A stretch of DNA of 64,000 bases, from contig JAVLUZ010000396.1 of the NCBI GenBank assembly GCA_036768485.1, positions 331,877 to 395,876 of the forward strand, written 5' to 3'. A program made the translations under genes and the position numbers. This stretch comes from Mermis nigrescens. Its lineage: Eukaryota > Nematoda > Enoplea > Mermithida > Mermithidae. Positions 23,701 to 36,500 of the stretch are shown piece by piece (positions within the stretch are counted from its first letter, which is position 1; every line of letters begins with the position of its first letter). The notes under the pieces are model-generated. The model had not been told where the DNA came from. It made no database searches and worked only from the letters and a program-made list of their open reading frames with translations.

Positions 23701-26700
23701 AAGCCTTTCATCGATTTTTGTCGTTTTCAATCGAAATTTCAAGGGTAAAAATGAAAAAAATAAAAAGAAAGAAAAAAGAAAAAAAGAAAAAATAAACAGA
23801 AAAAAGAAAAGAAAAAAACGAAAAAGAAAAAAGAAAGAAATAAAAAAAATTTTATTAAAATTTTATGATTTTATTTTATTAAAAAGAAAAAACGCTTTAA
23901 AAAATCATAAAAAAAATAAATTTCTGACCTAAGATCGGATGGTGGGGCTAAAAACATCTAATTTTTTCGGGATGGAAGAATAATGAGCAAGAAATTGGGT
24001 AATGGTGGGTGTCTCAGCCGAATTCGGCATTATTCGCTATGCGTTGCCGAAATTTTTTGCGCGAAATTCTTACCGCCATTTCTCATTGATAAAAATTTGG
24101 TAAATTTTATAAAAATTTAATAATTCAAAAATTTCCCGTTCTCATGATTTATCAATTTTTTAAAATGAATTTCCTTAATTTTAAACTTGTTTGTACATAT
24201 AATTAAACTTTTTAAATAATTACACCTTTTTGTAAAGTTGTTCGAATAAAAAGTATTTTTTCTTCTATATTTTTGGTCTTTCGGCGTCGGTGGGACTAAT
24301 TTATATATCAATTTTAATCGTTTATTATAATAAACGATTAATTATTATAATAAAAAAAATTTTTATTTTCCTATTATTTTTTTAAATTATTTATTATTAA
24401 TTATTTATTATAATAAACAATTAATCCATTTTTTACTGCTTTGACATTACGTTCACATTTTCTCTTAAATTTTGCGTTTTTCTTCTTTTTCTCTTTCATT
24501 TTATGTCTCATTTATTATATTTTTCATTTTATTTTTGACTTCTTTCACCTGCTTCGTTCTATCTATTTTAATTTTGAAATTTTTCATCTCCGTTCATTCT
24601 TTATTTCTTTCTTTTTTCTCTTAAATTTCATACTTTGTTATTTTTTGTTTTTTTTCAATATTTTTTTTGTCCATTTTTACATTTTATTTATTTATATTTT
24701 TATTATGCGTTTGCTTGTAAGTCTAATATCTTTGTTAATTACTTATTTTACTTAATTTTTCCAATAAATTGTACTTTTTATTGCTATATTTCCTTCTTTA
24801 TTTTACGTATTTTCTAATTTTTTCTGTAATGGAAAGAATTTTAAAATTTTTAATATATTAAAAATAATATTGAACATATTAGCAAAAATATATATTTTGT
24901 TTATTTCGAATTTTTTATTTTTTCAAATTTTTAATTTAATTTGGAAACATTTTCTGATTAGAATTCTTAAAATTTTTCGTATTTTTTTGAATTGTTTTTT
25001 ATTTTATTAAATATTTTTTTGTTTATTTCGAATTTTTAATTTTTTAAATTTTTCATTGAATTTGGAAACATTTTTTGATTAGAATCGTTTAAAATTTTTC
25101 GTATTTTCTAAATTTTTTCAAATTTTATTAAATATTTTTTGTTTATTTGAATAGAATTCTTAAAAAATTTTCGTATTTTTAAAAATTGTTTCTATTTTAT
25201 TAAACATTTTTTGTTTATTTTGAATTTTTAATTTTTTAAATTTTTTATTAAATTTGGAAACATCTTTTTATTAGAATTGTTAAAATTTTTTCGTATTTTT
25301 CAAATTGTTTTTTATTTTATTAGATATTTTTTTGTTTATTTTGGATTTTTAATTTTTTGAATTTTTTAATAAATTTGGAAACATTTTTTGATTAGAATTG
25401 TTAAAAATTTTTCGTATTTTTTAAATTGTTTTTTATTTTTTTAAATATTTTTTGTTAATTTTGAATTTTTTTTACTTTAAGGGTCCCAGACCCGCTCTAT
25501 TCGTCCCAGAAGTATCGTTCGAGCTGCTGGTTAAACGACAAATCAGGCGAATGGAGGAGCCGAGCCTCCGTTGTGTTGAATTGGTGCACGAAGAAATGCA
25601 ACGCATTATTCAACATTGCGGCACGCACATTCAACAAGAAATGCTGCGTTTCCCTAAATTGTACGAAAAAATCGTCGACGTCGTCACGGCCTTGCTGAGG
25701 CATCGTTTGCCCGTCGCCAACAATATGGTATACTGTAGCATCTGAAAAAAACATTTTTTTCGAAAATTATTTCATGGTTTCCTGATTAAAAATTTTAAAA
25801 AATTAGCTAAAATTTAAAAATTTATTAAAATTTTAAAAATTTCAAAAATTAATTAAATTCGAAATTTTAATTAGATTAAAATTTAAAATAAATTTTTTTA
25901 TATATTGTCAAAAATTATCCGAAAGCGAAATTTTTCGGAAAATTTTTTCATTTTTTATCTTTAATGTTTCGAATTTTCATGAAAATTCAAAGTTAAAACT
26001 ACATAATTCGAAATTTTTAAATAAAACTGATTCCTTTTGAAAAATTATTTATTAGATAGTAGCTCAAAAAACGGAATTTTTAGATGAAACTTTTTGAAAT
26101 TTTTTAAATTTTTTAGGAATTTATTAAAATTTAAAATTCTGAAATTGAAATACAATTAAAACTTAATGTAAAATTGTTTTTTTTTCAAATTTTGTATTAC
26201 TTAAAAATTAAAATAATAATTTTTTACAGAAGTTATTTTCATTTTTTTAATTTTTAAGATTGTTTTTTTAAAATTCTCTAAAAAATGTTTTCAATTTGAG
26301 GCCGAAAGTGCAATGCGCCTATAAATTGGCCTAAAAATCTAGTTTATTGCCAAATCTGAGGGAGGGGTGAAAATGTTTTTGGAATTTTGGAAAATTTTTA
26401 AATTTTTTTAACGGAAATTTTCTAGTTTTGTTCTCAATTTTTAAAATTTAATAAAATTTTGAATTAAAAGCTAAATTCAAATTCAAAATAAAATAATTTT
26501 TCTAGAATTAAAAAATTTCTTTCAGTTTTAGCCCGTCATAACAAAAAAACACCTACTAATTGACCCTAAAACGTAAGTTTCTGTCAAAACTAGGGAGGAG
26601 TAGAAGGATACATGTGAGATGGGGATCGGGGATCCCCCACCCAAAGTTGGTTGCCTCCCCATCCCTCCAAAGCCAGAAAAATTCTGCCCGAGACTTGTAA

Positions 26701-26747
26701 GAAATTGAATTTTTCGACCGGTATTTATTGTTTATTTATTTACGTAT

Positions 26748-26778
<31 letters not shown>

Positions 26779-27482
26779 TTTATTGTTTTTTATGTTTATT
26801 TTATTTATTTATTGTTTATTTTATTTATTTATTGCTTATTTTTATTTATTGTTTATTATTTATTACACGTTTATTAAGTTTTTTATTTTATAATTTTTCT
26901 TATCAGTATTTTGATTTTTGGTATACTATTTTTTACCATTTATTTTTTCTCCTTCAGTCTTAATTTTTATTGATTTTTCGATACCCGTTCTTCACGTTGG
27001 AGCGTTGCTGCTTTATTGCAAATTTGCCTTTTCATTTTTTCTGAATTTTTCGAATTTCTATGAAAAAGGCATTTTTGTCCAATTTTTCGATCAAAAATCA
27101 GTCATTCTACATACATTTTTATTTCCATGAGCACAAAACCGATGTTTTTCTATAAATTGTTTATTTATTTATGTATTTATCTATTTACATATTTATTTAT
27201 TTTTTATTTATGTATTTATTTATCTATCTATTTATTCATTTGTTTACATACACATCGCTTATTTATTAATTATTTATTTATTTATTTATTTATTTATCTA
27301 TCTATTTATTTATTTGTTTACATACACATCGCTTATTTATTGATTATTTATTTATTTATTTATTTATTTATCTATCTATTTATTTATTTGTTTACATACA
27401 CATCGCTTATTTATTGATTATTTATTTATTTATTTATCTATCTATTTATTTATTTGTTTACATACACATCGCTTATTTATTG

Positions 27483-27514
<32 letters not shown>

Positions 27515-30500
27515 TCTATCTATTTATTTATTTGTTTACATACACATCGCTTATTTATTGATTATTTATTTATTTATTTATCTATCTATTTATTTATTTG
27601 TTTACATACACATCGCTTATTTATGGATTATTTATTTATTTATTCATCCATCTATTCATTAGTTTACTTACGCATTGCTTATTTATTTATTTTATTTATT
27701 TATTCATTTATTATTTTATTATTGATTTATTTAATATTTGATCCTTGCTCGTTTTTATGTACGGCTAATAATTATTTATTAGGTTTCATACTTCTAATTA
27801 AGTAGCGTGTTTATTGATTAAGTTGAAGAATAAGGAACGGAAAAACGATTTATTTGATTATTTATAATTGTTAAAATTAATTGAATAATTAAGTAATACA
27901 TTTATTTTTTAAATATCTCTAAACTCATACATACACATACGTATACATACATTATATTCAATTTTCGAATCTTCCAACGTGCATCGTGTTTCATATATCA
28001 TCTTCCCTACTTCTATTAGGTATTAAACGATTTTTAGCAGCTATTTTTCGACAGGTCGAAAATTTAGTGGGCATCGAATTAGCTTACATTAATACTAAAC
28101 ACCCGGATTTTGGGGATGCTGAATTAGTCGCCCTATTGTCAACGCACGCGTCTAATAAAGAGATGGCCAAGCGATTTAATCAACAGCAGCAAAAATCCAA
28201 TATGGCTGCCTCCGGACATCAGCAGGTTCACAAGATTAACCCACTTTTACGCATGCTAATTTGTAATCATTAGTTCACACCATACATTATCTTGAGGGGG
28301 TTTCACTCCCCCCACAAAAATTTTCAGCCCCGCGAAAATTTTTCACCCCCCCTCAGAATTGACGAATTTAAAAAGTTTCCAAAGCCTTTCCTGAAAATCG
28401 GTAGAAAAAGTGCCTTTTCGACTTTTTTCGATTTATTTGAAGAAATTTTTTAAATTTTTTTATGCTTCTAGAAAGATAGAGCATCGTCAGAAAGCGCCAA
28501 AAAACGATGTTTTTGACGCGCACCCGCCATTTTTGGCCCAAAAAGGTACTTGTAGGATTTCATCCCCCAGAATTTCCATGCTGTGCATGTCTGGTTTACA
28601 CCAACTTTAAAAATTTTAATTAATTTTAGGATTACTGTATGTGAATCAATTTTACTCGATTACTATTATTTAAATTGAATAAGATTCGTTTGCATTATTT
28701 GACCATTAAAACTTTGACTAAAATTTATGATTAAAATAAAAATAAACTGAAATGAAAAATTTAAAAAATTGATACAAAATTAAAACACCATGAATAAAAT
28801 TTATGCCTCAGTAATCAGTGATACGATAATGAATGATTACATACATTTGTTGAAATTTCGAAAAGTTTTTCTATCTAAAATTTTATCCTAAATTCCATCA
28901 ATATCGAAACACTATCGATCTCAAGAGACCAAAGTGCGCCGCCCAATTAGAATTATCTAGTGCCGCCCCAGTTGTGTAAAATCGTAGCTTGATCACTACA
29001 CATTGCGACAGCCATTGTAAATTGTACTTGAATGTTTGTTTCCATTTGTATTGCTTTAATGCCGTCTGTAATACGTGAACAAATGAAAAAGACGATAAAT
29101 CTTAATTGGCACTTTGGTATACACCAAAACCATGTGCTAAATCCAACATAGTTGCCGCCTGAGATTGTACCGCGGCAAAAATAAATGCTGTTTTATCAAA
29201 AAGGCTTAATTTAACACGAATAAATACCACGAGAACGCCGCCGGTGCAGGCATCATTTTGCCGTTTAATAATGCCAGCAACAGTTGCAAGGCAAGTCGAC
29301 GGCTGGTGTGATCACCAGACGTAATGGACTACGAAATTAGTAACAGCCGTACTTGTTGAGAACGAATGGAAACTTTGAGTACAAACACTTAAACAATTCA
29401 GTTATTCATTTGAACAGAAGCTTGAAGACGCCACCGCCACGGTAAATCATTTCATCGGAAAAATAACGGTAGCGAGCTTTGAAAATTTTAACGAATTTCA
29501 TACCAGCATTTGTGCAAGGCATTATACAGAGTTTTCAATCGTCTTTAAGTTTTGTAATAATGCAATTCCACAAACCATACAAACCCACAGGAAGAATGAA
29601 TGGACTCGAACGAAACCAATGTATTGCCGAATGAATTGACATAGAATCATCGAATGGACAGAAGAGAAAGGAATGCAAGGATTGAATGGAATGGACTCAA
29701 ATCATACGGAAACAATGAATGGAATGGAATGAACAATCCTCAAATCCAATAGAAAGCAATCGAATGTAGAAAATCGAATGCAATCATCATCGAAATCATC
29801 GAAAGGTCGAAAGGAATTATCAAATCGAATGGATGTTTCGAATGCAATCATTCGAATAGAATCAAAAAAAAAAAAAAAAAAATCGTATTGAATTGAGTGC
29901 AATCCTCAGGGCTCAAACTCGAATGGAATCACCAATCATCGAATGGAATGGAATGGAATCATCATCGAATGGAATAGGCATTGAACGGCATGGAGTCATC
30001 ATCATCATCGGATCATGCTCAAACAGGAATGGAATGGAATCGAATGGAACACGGAATGGAAAGGACACGAATGCGATCATCGATATGGAATCGAATGGAG
30101 TCGAATGGACTCCGATGGAATCGAATCGAATCCACACGAAAATCGAATCGAATGGAATCGAATGGAATCGAATGGAATCATCGAATGGAATCGAATGGAA
30201 TCATCGAATGGAATGGAATGATGGAATCGAATGGAATCATCATCGAATGCATCGAATGGAATCATCATCGAATGGAATCAGTCTCGAATGGAATGGAATC
30301 GTCGAATTGAAACGGCATCAAATGGCAATCGAAATCATCACATGATCATCATCATCATCATCATGGAATGGCAATCGAAAGAGAATGGAAACAATGCAAA
30401 CAAGTGCAACAGATCATGAAAATGTTATCACGTGGCCTGCCGAATGTGTCAGAGGCAGAAAAGAAAGGCATGAATAAAAACAGCCATTAAAAACAAACAA

Positions 30501-33500
30501 CAAATGAACAGTGTTGTGCAATTTTCAAAATAAAGACACTGAAATGAAGACAGTGGTGGACACGTGTTTAGTTCATCACAGCTCATGATCCATACTTCCC
30601 ATCTGATCACTCAACGAGGGTCAGAGCTTCAGGCATCCGTGAATCGAGCCCATTGAACTAGTACCAAGAGCCAGACCTGATACCCTGAGTGAGATCAACG
30701 AGATGCTCATCAGTGAACGTGGGGAGCGAAACCATATCACGAGTTTGAGGGGCCGAGTTGGCTGAACGCCATCCTCAGTGGGTGGCAGCAGCGAGAGACA
30801 CAGCACAGCCGAGCGCCACAGCGGGTGTTTCCATCCAGCCTGGGGGGTCGGCATCGAGCCTTGGGACCATGGCCGGTGGCATGTGGCCACCAAATGAAAC
30901 CCATTTTCCCGGAGTGCCTGGTGCCCAGCCCGAACTCATTGAGAAATGTCAGTGAGGGCCAGGTTAGCTCAATGGAATGGCAGAATTTTATGGCCACAGT
31001 ACCTAGTGCTGAAGAATGATGGACTGTTAAAACTGTTTTACACCATCTATCAATTAGCATATTGAATGAAAAATAGTACTGATAGGGCTCAAATTAGCTC
31101 CGAGCCTCAGACTCAAATGTTGTGCCACCTGTTTTAGTAAAGCTGGGGTTTTTAGTTACGTTAGTATTTGAAGCCAAGAAGTCAGCCAACCGGAATGTCT
31201 GTTTTTAGCAAAATTTTGCTTGTTCAGCTGAAAAGCTGTTTAGTAGGTGCCCACCATCAACCACATAGCTCAGGCCAGCGTCGCTGAGGTGCTAGGCCTG
31301 GCTGCAAGAAAATACAGTCACCATTTATGCAGCAGTTCAGGTGCCAGAATGCTTGAAAAGAAGAAGAGCCACAAACACAGGCACCATTCTGCCCCCCCTT
31401 CATCCCCGCTCTTTTAAAGATTTAACACCTCATATGTACAGGCGGTACTGGGGGTGAAATGGTAAAGCCTCAGCAGTCAAAAACAAAGTGCAGCACGGTT
31501 AGTGTTTATTTTTGTATATAATAACAGTCATTGTACTGTGTGGGTTTGGGCTGAAGGAATTATACCAACATATAATATGATCATGCTCAGTACTCGACAC
31601 TTTGAGGAACAGATAAAAATTAAACGCCAGCATCTCTTCGATAAAAATTGGGTAACCCTCAATAAACGTCACAACCCGGGGAGAAGGTAGTACTTGGGGG
31701 GTGAAATTTCCCGGATAACGGGATCGTTTACCGGTCCGGCAGTTCTAACTTTTTTGCCCGACCGCGTTTGCCCGTGACGAGCTCAAAGGAATTGGCCCGC
31801 CGAAATGTTAATTGAAAAGGCAAACAACTAGTACCGCCAGGACCCGAGAAATTTGCGAAGTCCAAAACATCGAAAAACAGTCGCGTTCTTACCAAGAAAT
31901 TGCTTGATGAAGGAAATGTAAAGGGCGGTCTTAGGTGGTTTTGGACCCAGTGGGGCATACGGTTTATCCCCCCGCAACATGTTGACCGCAACAAGGTGGG
32001 GCAGCGACCGGACTTGGGAGGTCCTTGGGCTTAAGAGCAAGTCCAAACGGTCTTAATTTTGCGCCCGCCGACTGGGGTCCGCCTTAGTTCCCCGGGGAGA
32101 AATCCGGTCCCCGTCATGTAGTTTATCCCCCGGAAATGGATTTTAAGTTTGAAAAGTCGGGAATAAAATCCCGGAACTTAGTTTTTGTCAAAAACGCAAG
32201 AACTTTTCCTCACCTGGTCCAGCTGGCGGCCGAGCGGGGTTTTTTCCGCCATCCAACCTTTAAGGGCTAACAACACCAAAGCTTAGCCCAAAGACCAAAG
32301 TTGAGTCAGCAGGATTTTAAAAATTTTTCCAAATTGCTCCTCCCAGTAGTTCCGTTAGCTGCAAAGAATGGCAAGTTCAAAGCACGGTTCCGGTGGAACA
32401 GTCATGAAGGCCGAAGGAAGGTTTAGTTCAAATGTCAGCAGGCCCGGCAAGAAGAGCAAATGGTTGGGGGACCGCCCAAAGTCGACGTCCTCCGTGGGAC
32501 CTCTTGTTTAAAAGCTTGTTCCTCAGCCTTGATTTTGAAAAAAAATTTAAATTTTTGGGGTCGCTTTGCCGCAACTTGAGGTTAAAGCTAAATTTCCATG
32601 AAATGGCCGGGACCCCCCAAATTTCGAGCCGTTACACATGTATGGTCTTACGTATAAATTAGAATAAAGGCCCGGAATGTGAAATGGGTCATTCGCTGGT
32701 AAAATGATGAATATTTAGCGAAATACGAATTTTCGGCCCTCCGGCTATTTCGGCTCATCCCGAAAAATTGACGAGCTGTTTGGCATTCGAATTAGCCCAA
32801 AATTCCAGCTTTTAATGGGATGTTCTAGATATTTTAGGAAGTTCACGAAAATAAATCTTTGTCGAAATTTTGGCGCATAAAATACGATTATTTTCTTCAA
32901 AATTTCATGCAACAGTTGGCACTTTCGATACCACTAAAAATGGCCGAAATTTCGTCCACATTCATAAGCCGAAATGATACATTTTACATTTGCACGGGCA
33001 TCCGCTGAGCATTTTTAATTGCATATTTCATTTAATTTTATTCTATTTTTATTCACAATTTAAGCGTTATTATTTGACTTTACTTACGTAAATAATCCTA
33101 CTAATTATAATCCTTAAAAAATTTATTGCGCATTTTCTATTTGTTCGGTATTTAACTGTATTTTTAATTTTTAATATTTTCAATTTTTTAAATTTAATTA
33201 ATTTTTTTTAAATATTTTTTTAATATTTTAATTTTTAATTTTAAGTATTTTATTTTTAATTTATTGTTAATTTTTTAATTTTTATTTTTAATGTTTTAAA
33301 TTATTTTATTTATTTTATTAAACTGATTTTATGTACATGTTCTTCACTTAATTGTTCACTTTTTAAATATTTATTTACTTATATACATAGTGGTTTTCTA
33401 CTTATTTATCTATTTATATTTATTTATTTCGTTTTATTTTATTTATCTATTTATCGTATGTTTATTTATTTGTTTATTTATTCATTTATTTGTTTGTTTG

Positions 33501-36500
33501 CTATTTATTTCTTTGTTTGTTTGTTTACTTATTTATTCATTTATTATTTATTTATCTATTTATTGTATGTTTATTTATTTGTTTGTTTATTTATTTGTTT
33601 GTTTGTTATTTATTTATTTGTTTGTTTGTTTACGTATTCATTCATTTATTATCGATACAATTCTTTTTGTAAACACATGTATTTAAATTTTGTTCCTTGG
33701 ATTCAATATTTGTCTCATCAATAGTCTCAATTGTTTATACTAATTTATTGCCTATTAATTAGCCTTTCTTATAGCTAAATTTTCACTGGCTTCCTAAAGG
33801 CATTGCTTATTATGCTATTTTAACGATGCGTTTTCATACAAATTTGAAAGTTTTCGAAAAAATTGCAACTCTCCTGTGAATAATGAATTGATAAATAATT
33901 ATAATCAATAAACAGGTAATAAAAAATAATTAATTATGAAGAAATTAATAATAATTAATAGACAATTAATTATAAAATAATTACAAATAAATAAAAACGT
34001 AAATAAAAAAGCAAATTATAAATGAATAGAGGAAATTAATGAATTAAATAAAAAATGCTACAGAATTTCTGCAGATTGAAATTATTATCGAATTTTTTAT
34101 TTTTCGACCATTTTTTCAAATTTATTTTCATCACTTTTTATTAATTTCTCATATTAGTCGTTCAATTATGCAAGATAATTATTATTTATTGTAATTACTA
34201 CTTTACACTACTTTACACTACACTACTGGCTGTTACTCTAAAGATGGCTATGGATGCATCGTCGGGCGTCCAGCTGGCCAAAGGCTTAGTCAATACTTGG
34301 CTATTCGGCGGGTCGAATCAGCAAGTGCCGGACGGTCCGATGGAAAATGACCCTTCGGCCAGTTCATCGGCTAGTGTAAACAATAAAAGGCCGGTCAATT
34401 TGCTCCCCGAAATTCCGGTCTCTAGTCCCGTACGTCATCTTTCTGGCCGCGAACAACGAGACTGCATGATAATCGGTAAAAAAGCATTTTTCTACTTTAC
34501 ACTTATATGAAGTGTAAAGTGTGAAATATTTTTTTAAAATTATAAATAATTTAAATGAAATAAATAAAACTTGACAAAAATTTTTTTCAGAATATGATTT
34601 TTAATTATTTATTCGAAATTTATATTATTAACTTGAAAATTTCAAAAATTTAATTACATTATCGAAGAAATTTTTAAATTTACACTTTACACTCCAAAAA
34701 TTATATTTTGTTACCTCATTTACTAATAATATGGTTGATTCGTTTTTAACTTTGTATTTTGACATTTCTGACGAAATTCGTATTTTAAATCGGCCTGTTC
34801 CGAAAAAGGCAGGTTTATGTCGTTTTTTAAACGTTCTTGCTTGTTACTGTAGTCAACGTACTACGAATTCCGATTGATTGAACAAATATGCTCTAATAAA
34901 TCCGTTAAATTGAATATTTCAGCAATGAATATTTAGATGTTAAATCTTACACTGCGCAATAAGCGACGAAGCTGCAAGAATAGCCAAAACTTTTTGCTGC
35001 ACTGTTCCAATCATACGTGGGCAGTACCAAAATTCTGGGGGGGTTGCATACTTCCCACCCCCCGCCCAGGTGTGATTCCAATTCTTGGGGTCGCTTTCTA
35101 ATTTTGCATTCTGTCGTTTATTGTCCTGTTTGTTGTTCGATCTATCCGGTTTTTTGACGCGGAACCTGGCCGCCGATCGCCAAGCATAGCCGCTACGAGT
35201 TTAAACTTTCGAACTCATTTAGGTTCGACTCAAAAATAATTTATTAGAGGGCGAGTTAAATCGTGCTGAGCAATTCAGAGCGTGCACTTATTGGTCGTCT
35301 GAAACATGAAAATACGGGTTTAACCCTCTGGCGATTCAAATGCGATTTGGGCGTCCGGTCATCGAATAAAGCCGGTGAATGTTTGAACAGGAGACTCCTC
35401 CGCCCTACTCGACTAATGGTTACCCCATCTTCCCGGAGTATTCAGATTTTCTCTCACTAATATTCGATTTTAACCCTTTTTTTGGGCCTTTTTTGCCTTA
35501 TTTTCTTGAGCAAACATTCATAGTTTCCTAAGGTCGAAAGTTCAGCCGGGTTGAAATCCACAAATTTGGGACACTTAATTTAGAATTCTAGACCTTTTTT
35601 TAGGTCGAATATGAAAAATGGCTAAAACATCGTATATAACACGTTTTAAAGTGAAAAACTGCATTTTAAAGTACTATTTGTCCAATTCTTACTAGTTTCG
35701 TCTTTCTTGTACGTAAGTGAAAAAATAGTAAGGATTCTTCTAAAACTTTGACTTTTCAGATCATTTTAACTTCATTCTAGGTAATTTATTAGCAAACAAA
35801 CCAGAAATGTACTAGGCGCCGTCAAAAACTTTTACCTCATTGCTGCTTTTTACCCAATAATCAGGCAGAAAATGTTTGATAGCTCAAAATAGTCTGACCG
35901 TGATTCGAGTTTGGACCCTGCGAGGGGGGGTAATGCCCACACGTGGGCGTGGGGAGGTTTGGGGTATGCACCCCCCAGAAGTTGAAATACTCCCCCCCAG
36001 AAATGAAAATACCCCCCCCCTAGGAATTCAAATTTTGAAAATTTTTCTTGCTTTTTTAGCAATTTTTTGATGCCATTGGATAACGCTCAATGAGAAACGT
36101 CGAAAAATGGTGTTTTTTCGCCATACGACCACTCTTAAGACCATTTTTTGTACTTTGAAAACTTTTTCACCCCCCCCAGAAATTTTTTCACCCCCGCAGA
36201 ATTTCGGTGCTGCCCACCTATGGTATTACCCCCCTCACCGCCTATGGGAATGTGCGCGAACATAGCATAATGTGTAGTTTTTATTTTGTCTTGTTCTTGC
36301 TTGGCATTTTGCCATTTGTTTAATTCACACTAATGTACATCATGAGGTATTTCACTTTTTTCTAGTTGCATGCTAGCTGCATACGTACAGGGTGGTCCAA
36401 AAACGCTACCCACGTTTTACATATGTCATAGCTTCTTCAGTGCCACAGCACGCGAAGCACCTAAAATTTTTTAAAGACAAACTAAAAACGGTCTGTAATA

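Larger units (their letters stand above)
28226..34243 (+). other. DRP1 intron J-K
   Basis: A 6 kb intron holding a family IV MITE, unrecognised DNA (28602-29600), a GGAAT-type satellite, a stretch of ordinary GC content with no recognised content (30430-31680), an odd GC-rich stretch (31680-32600), a family III MITE end (up to 32643) and AT-rich/(TTTA)n DNA up to exon K. Confidence 0.75.

Noticed and set aside
27127..27805. Long YLFIYLFIY frames
   Set aside because: Translation of the (TTTA)n tandem array; no coding signal.
29893..30345. 150-residue + strand frame and opposite frames with repeated [13 protein letters not shown] phrases
   Set aside because: Direct translation of the GGAAT-type satellite.
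30621..31060. Overlapping open frames on both strands in the unrecognised segment
   Set aside because: No domain, no splice-consistent extension, and similar frames in several phases, as expected by chance at this GC content.
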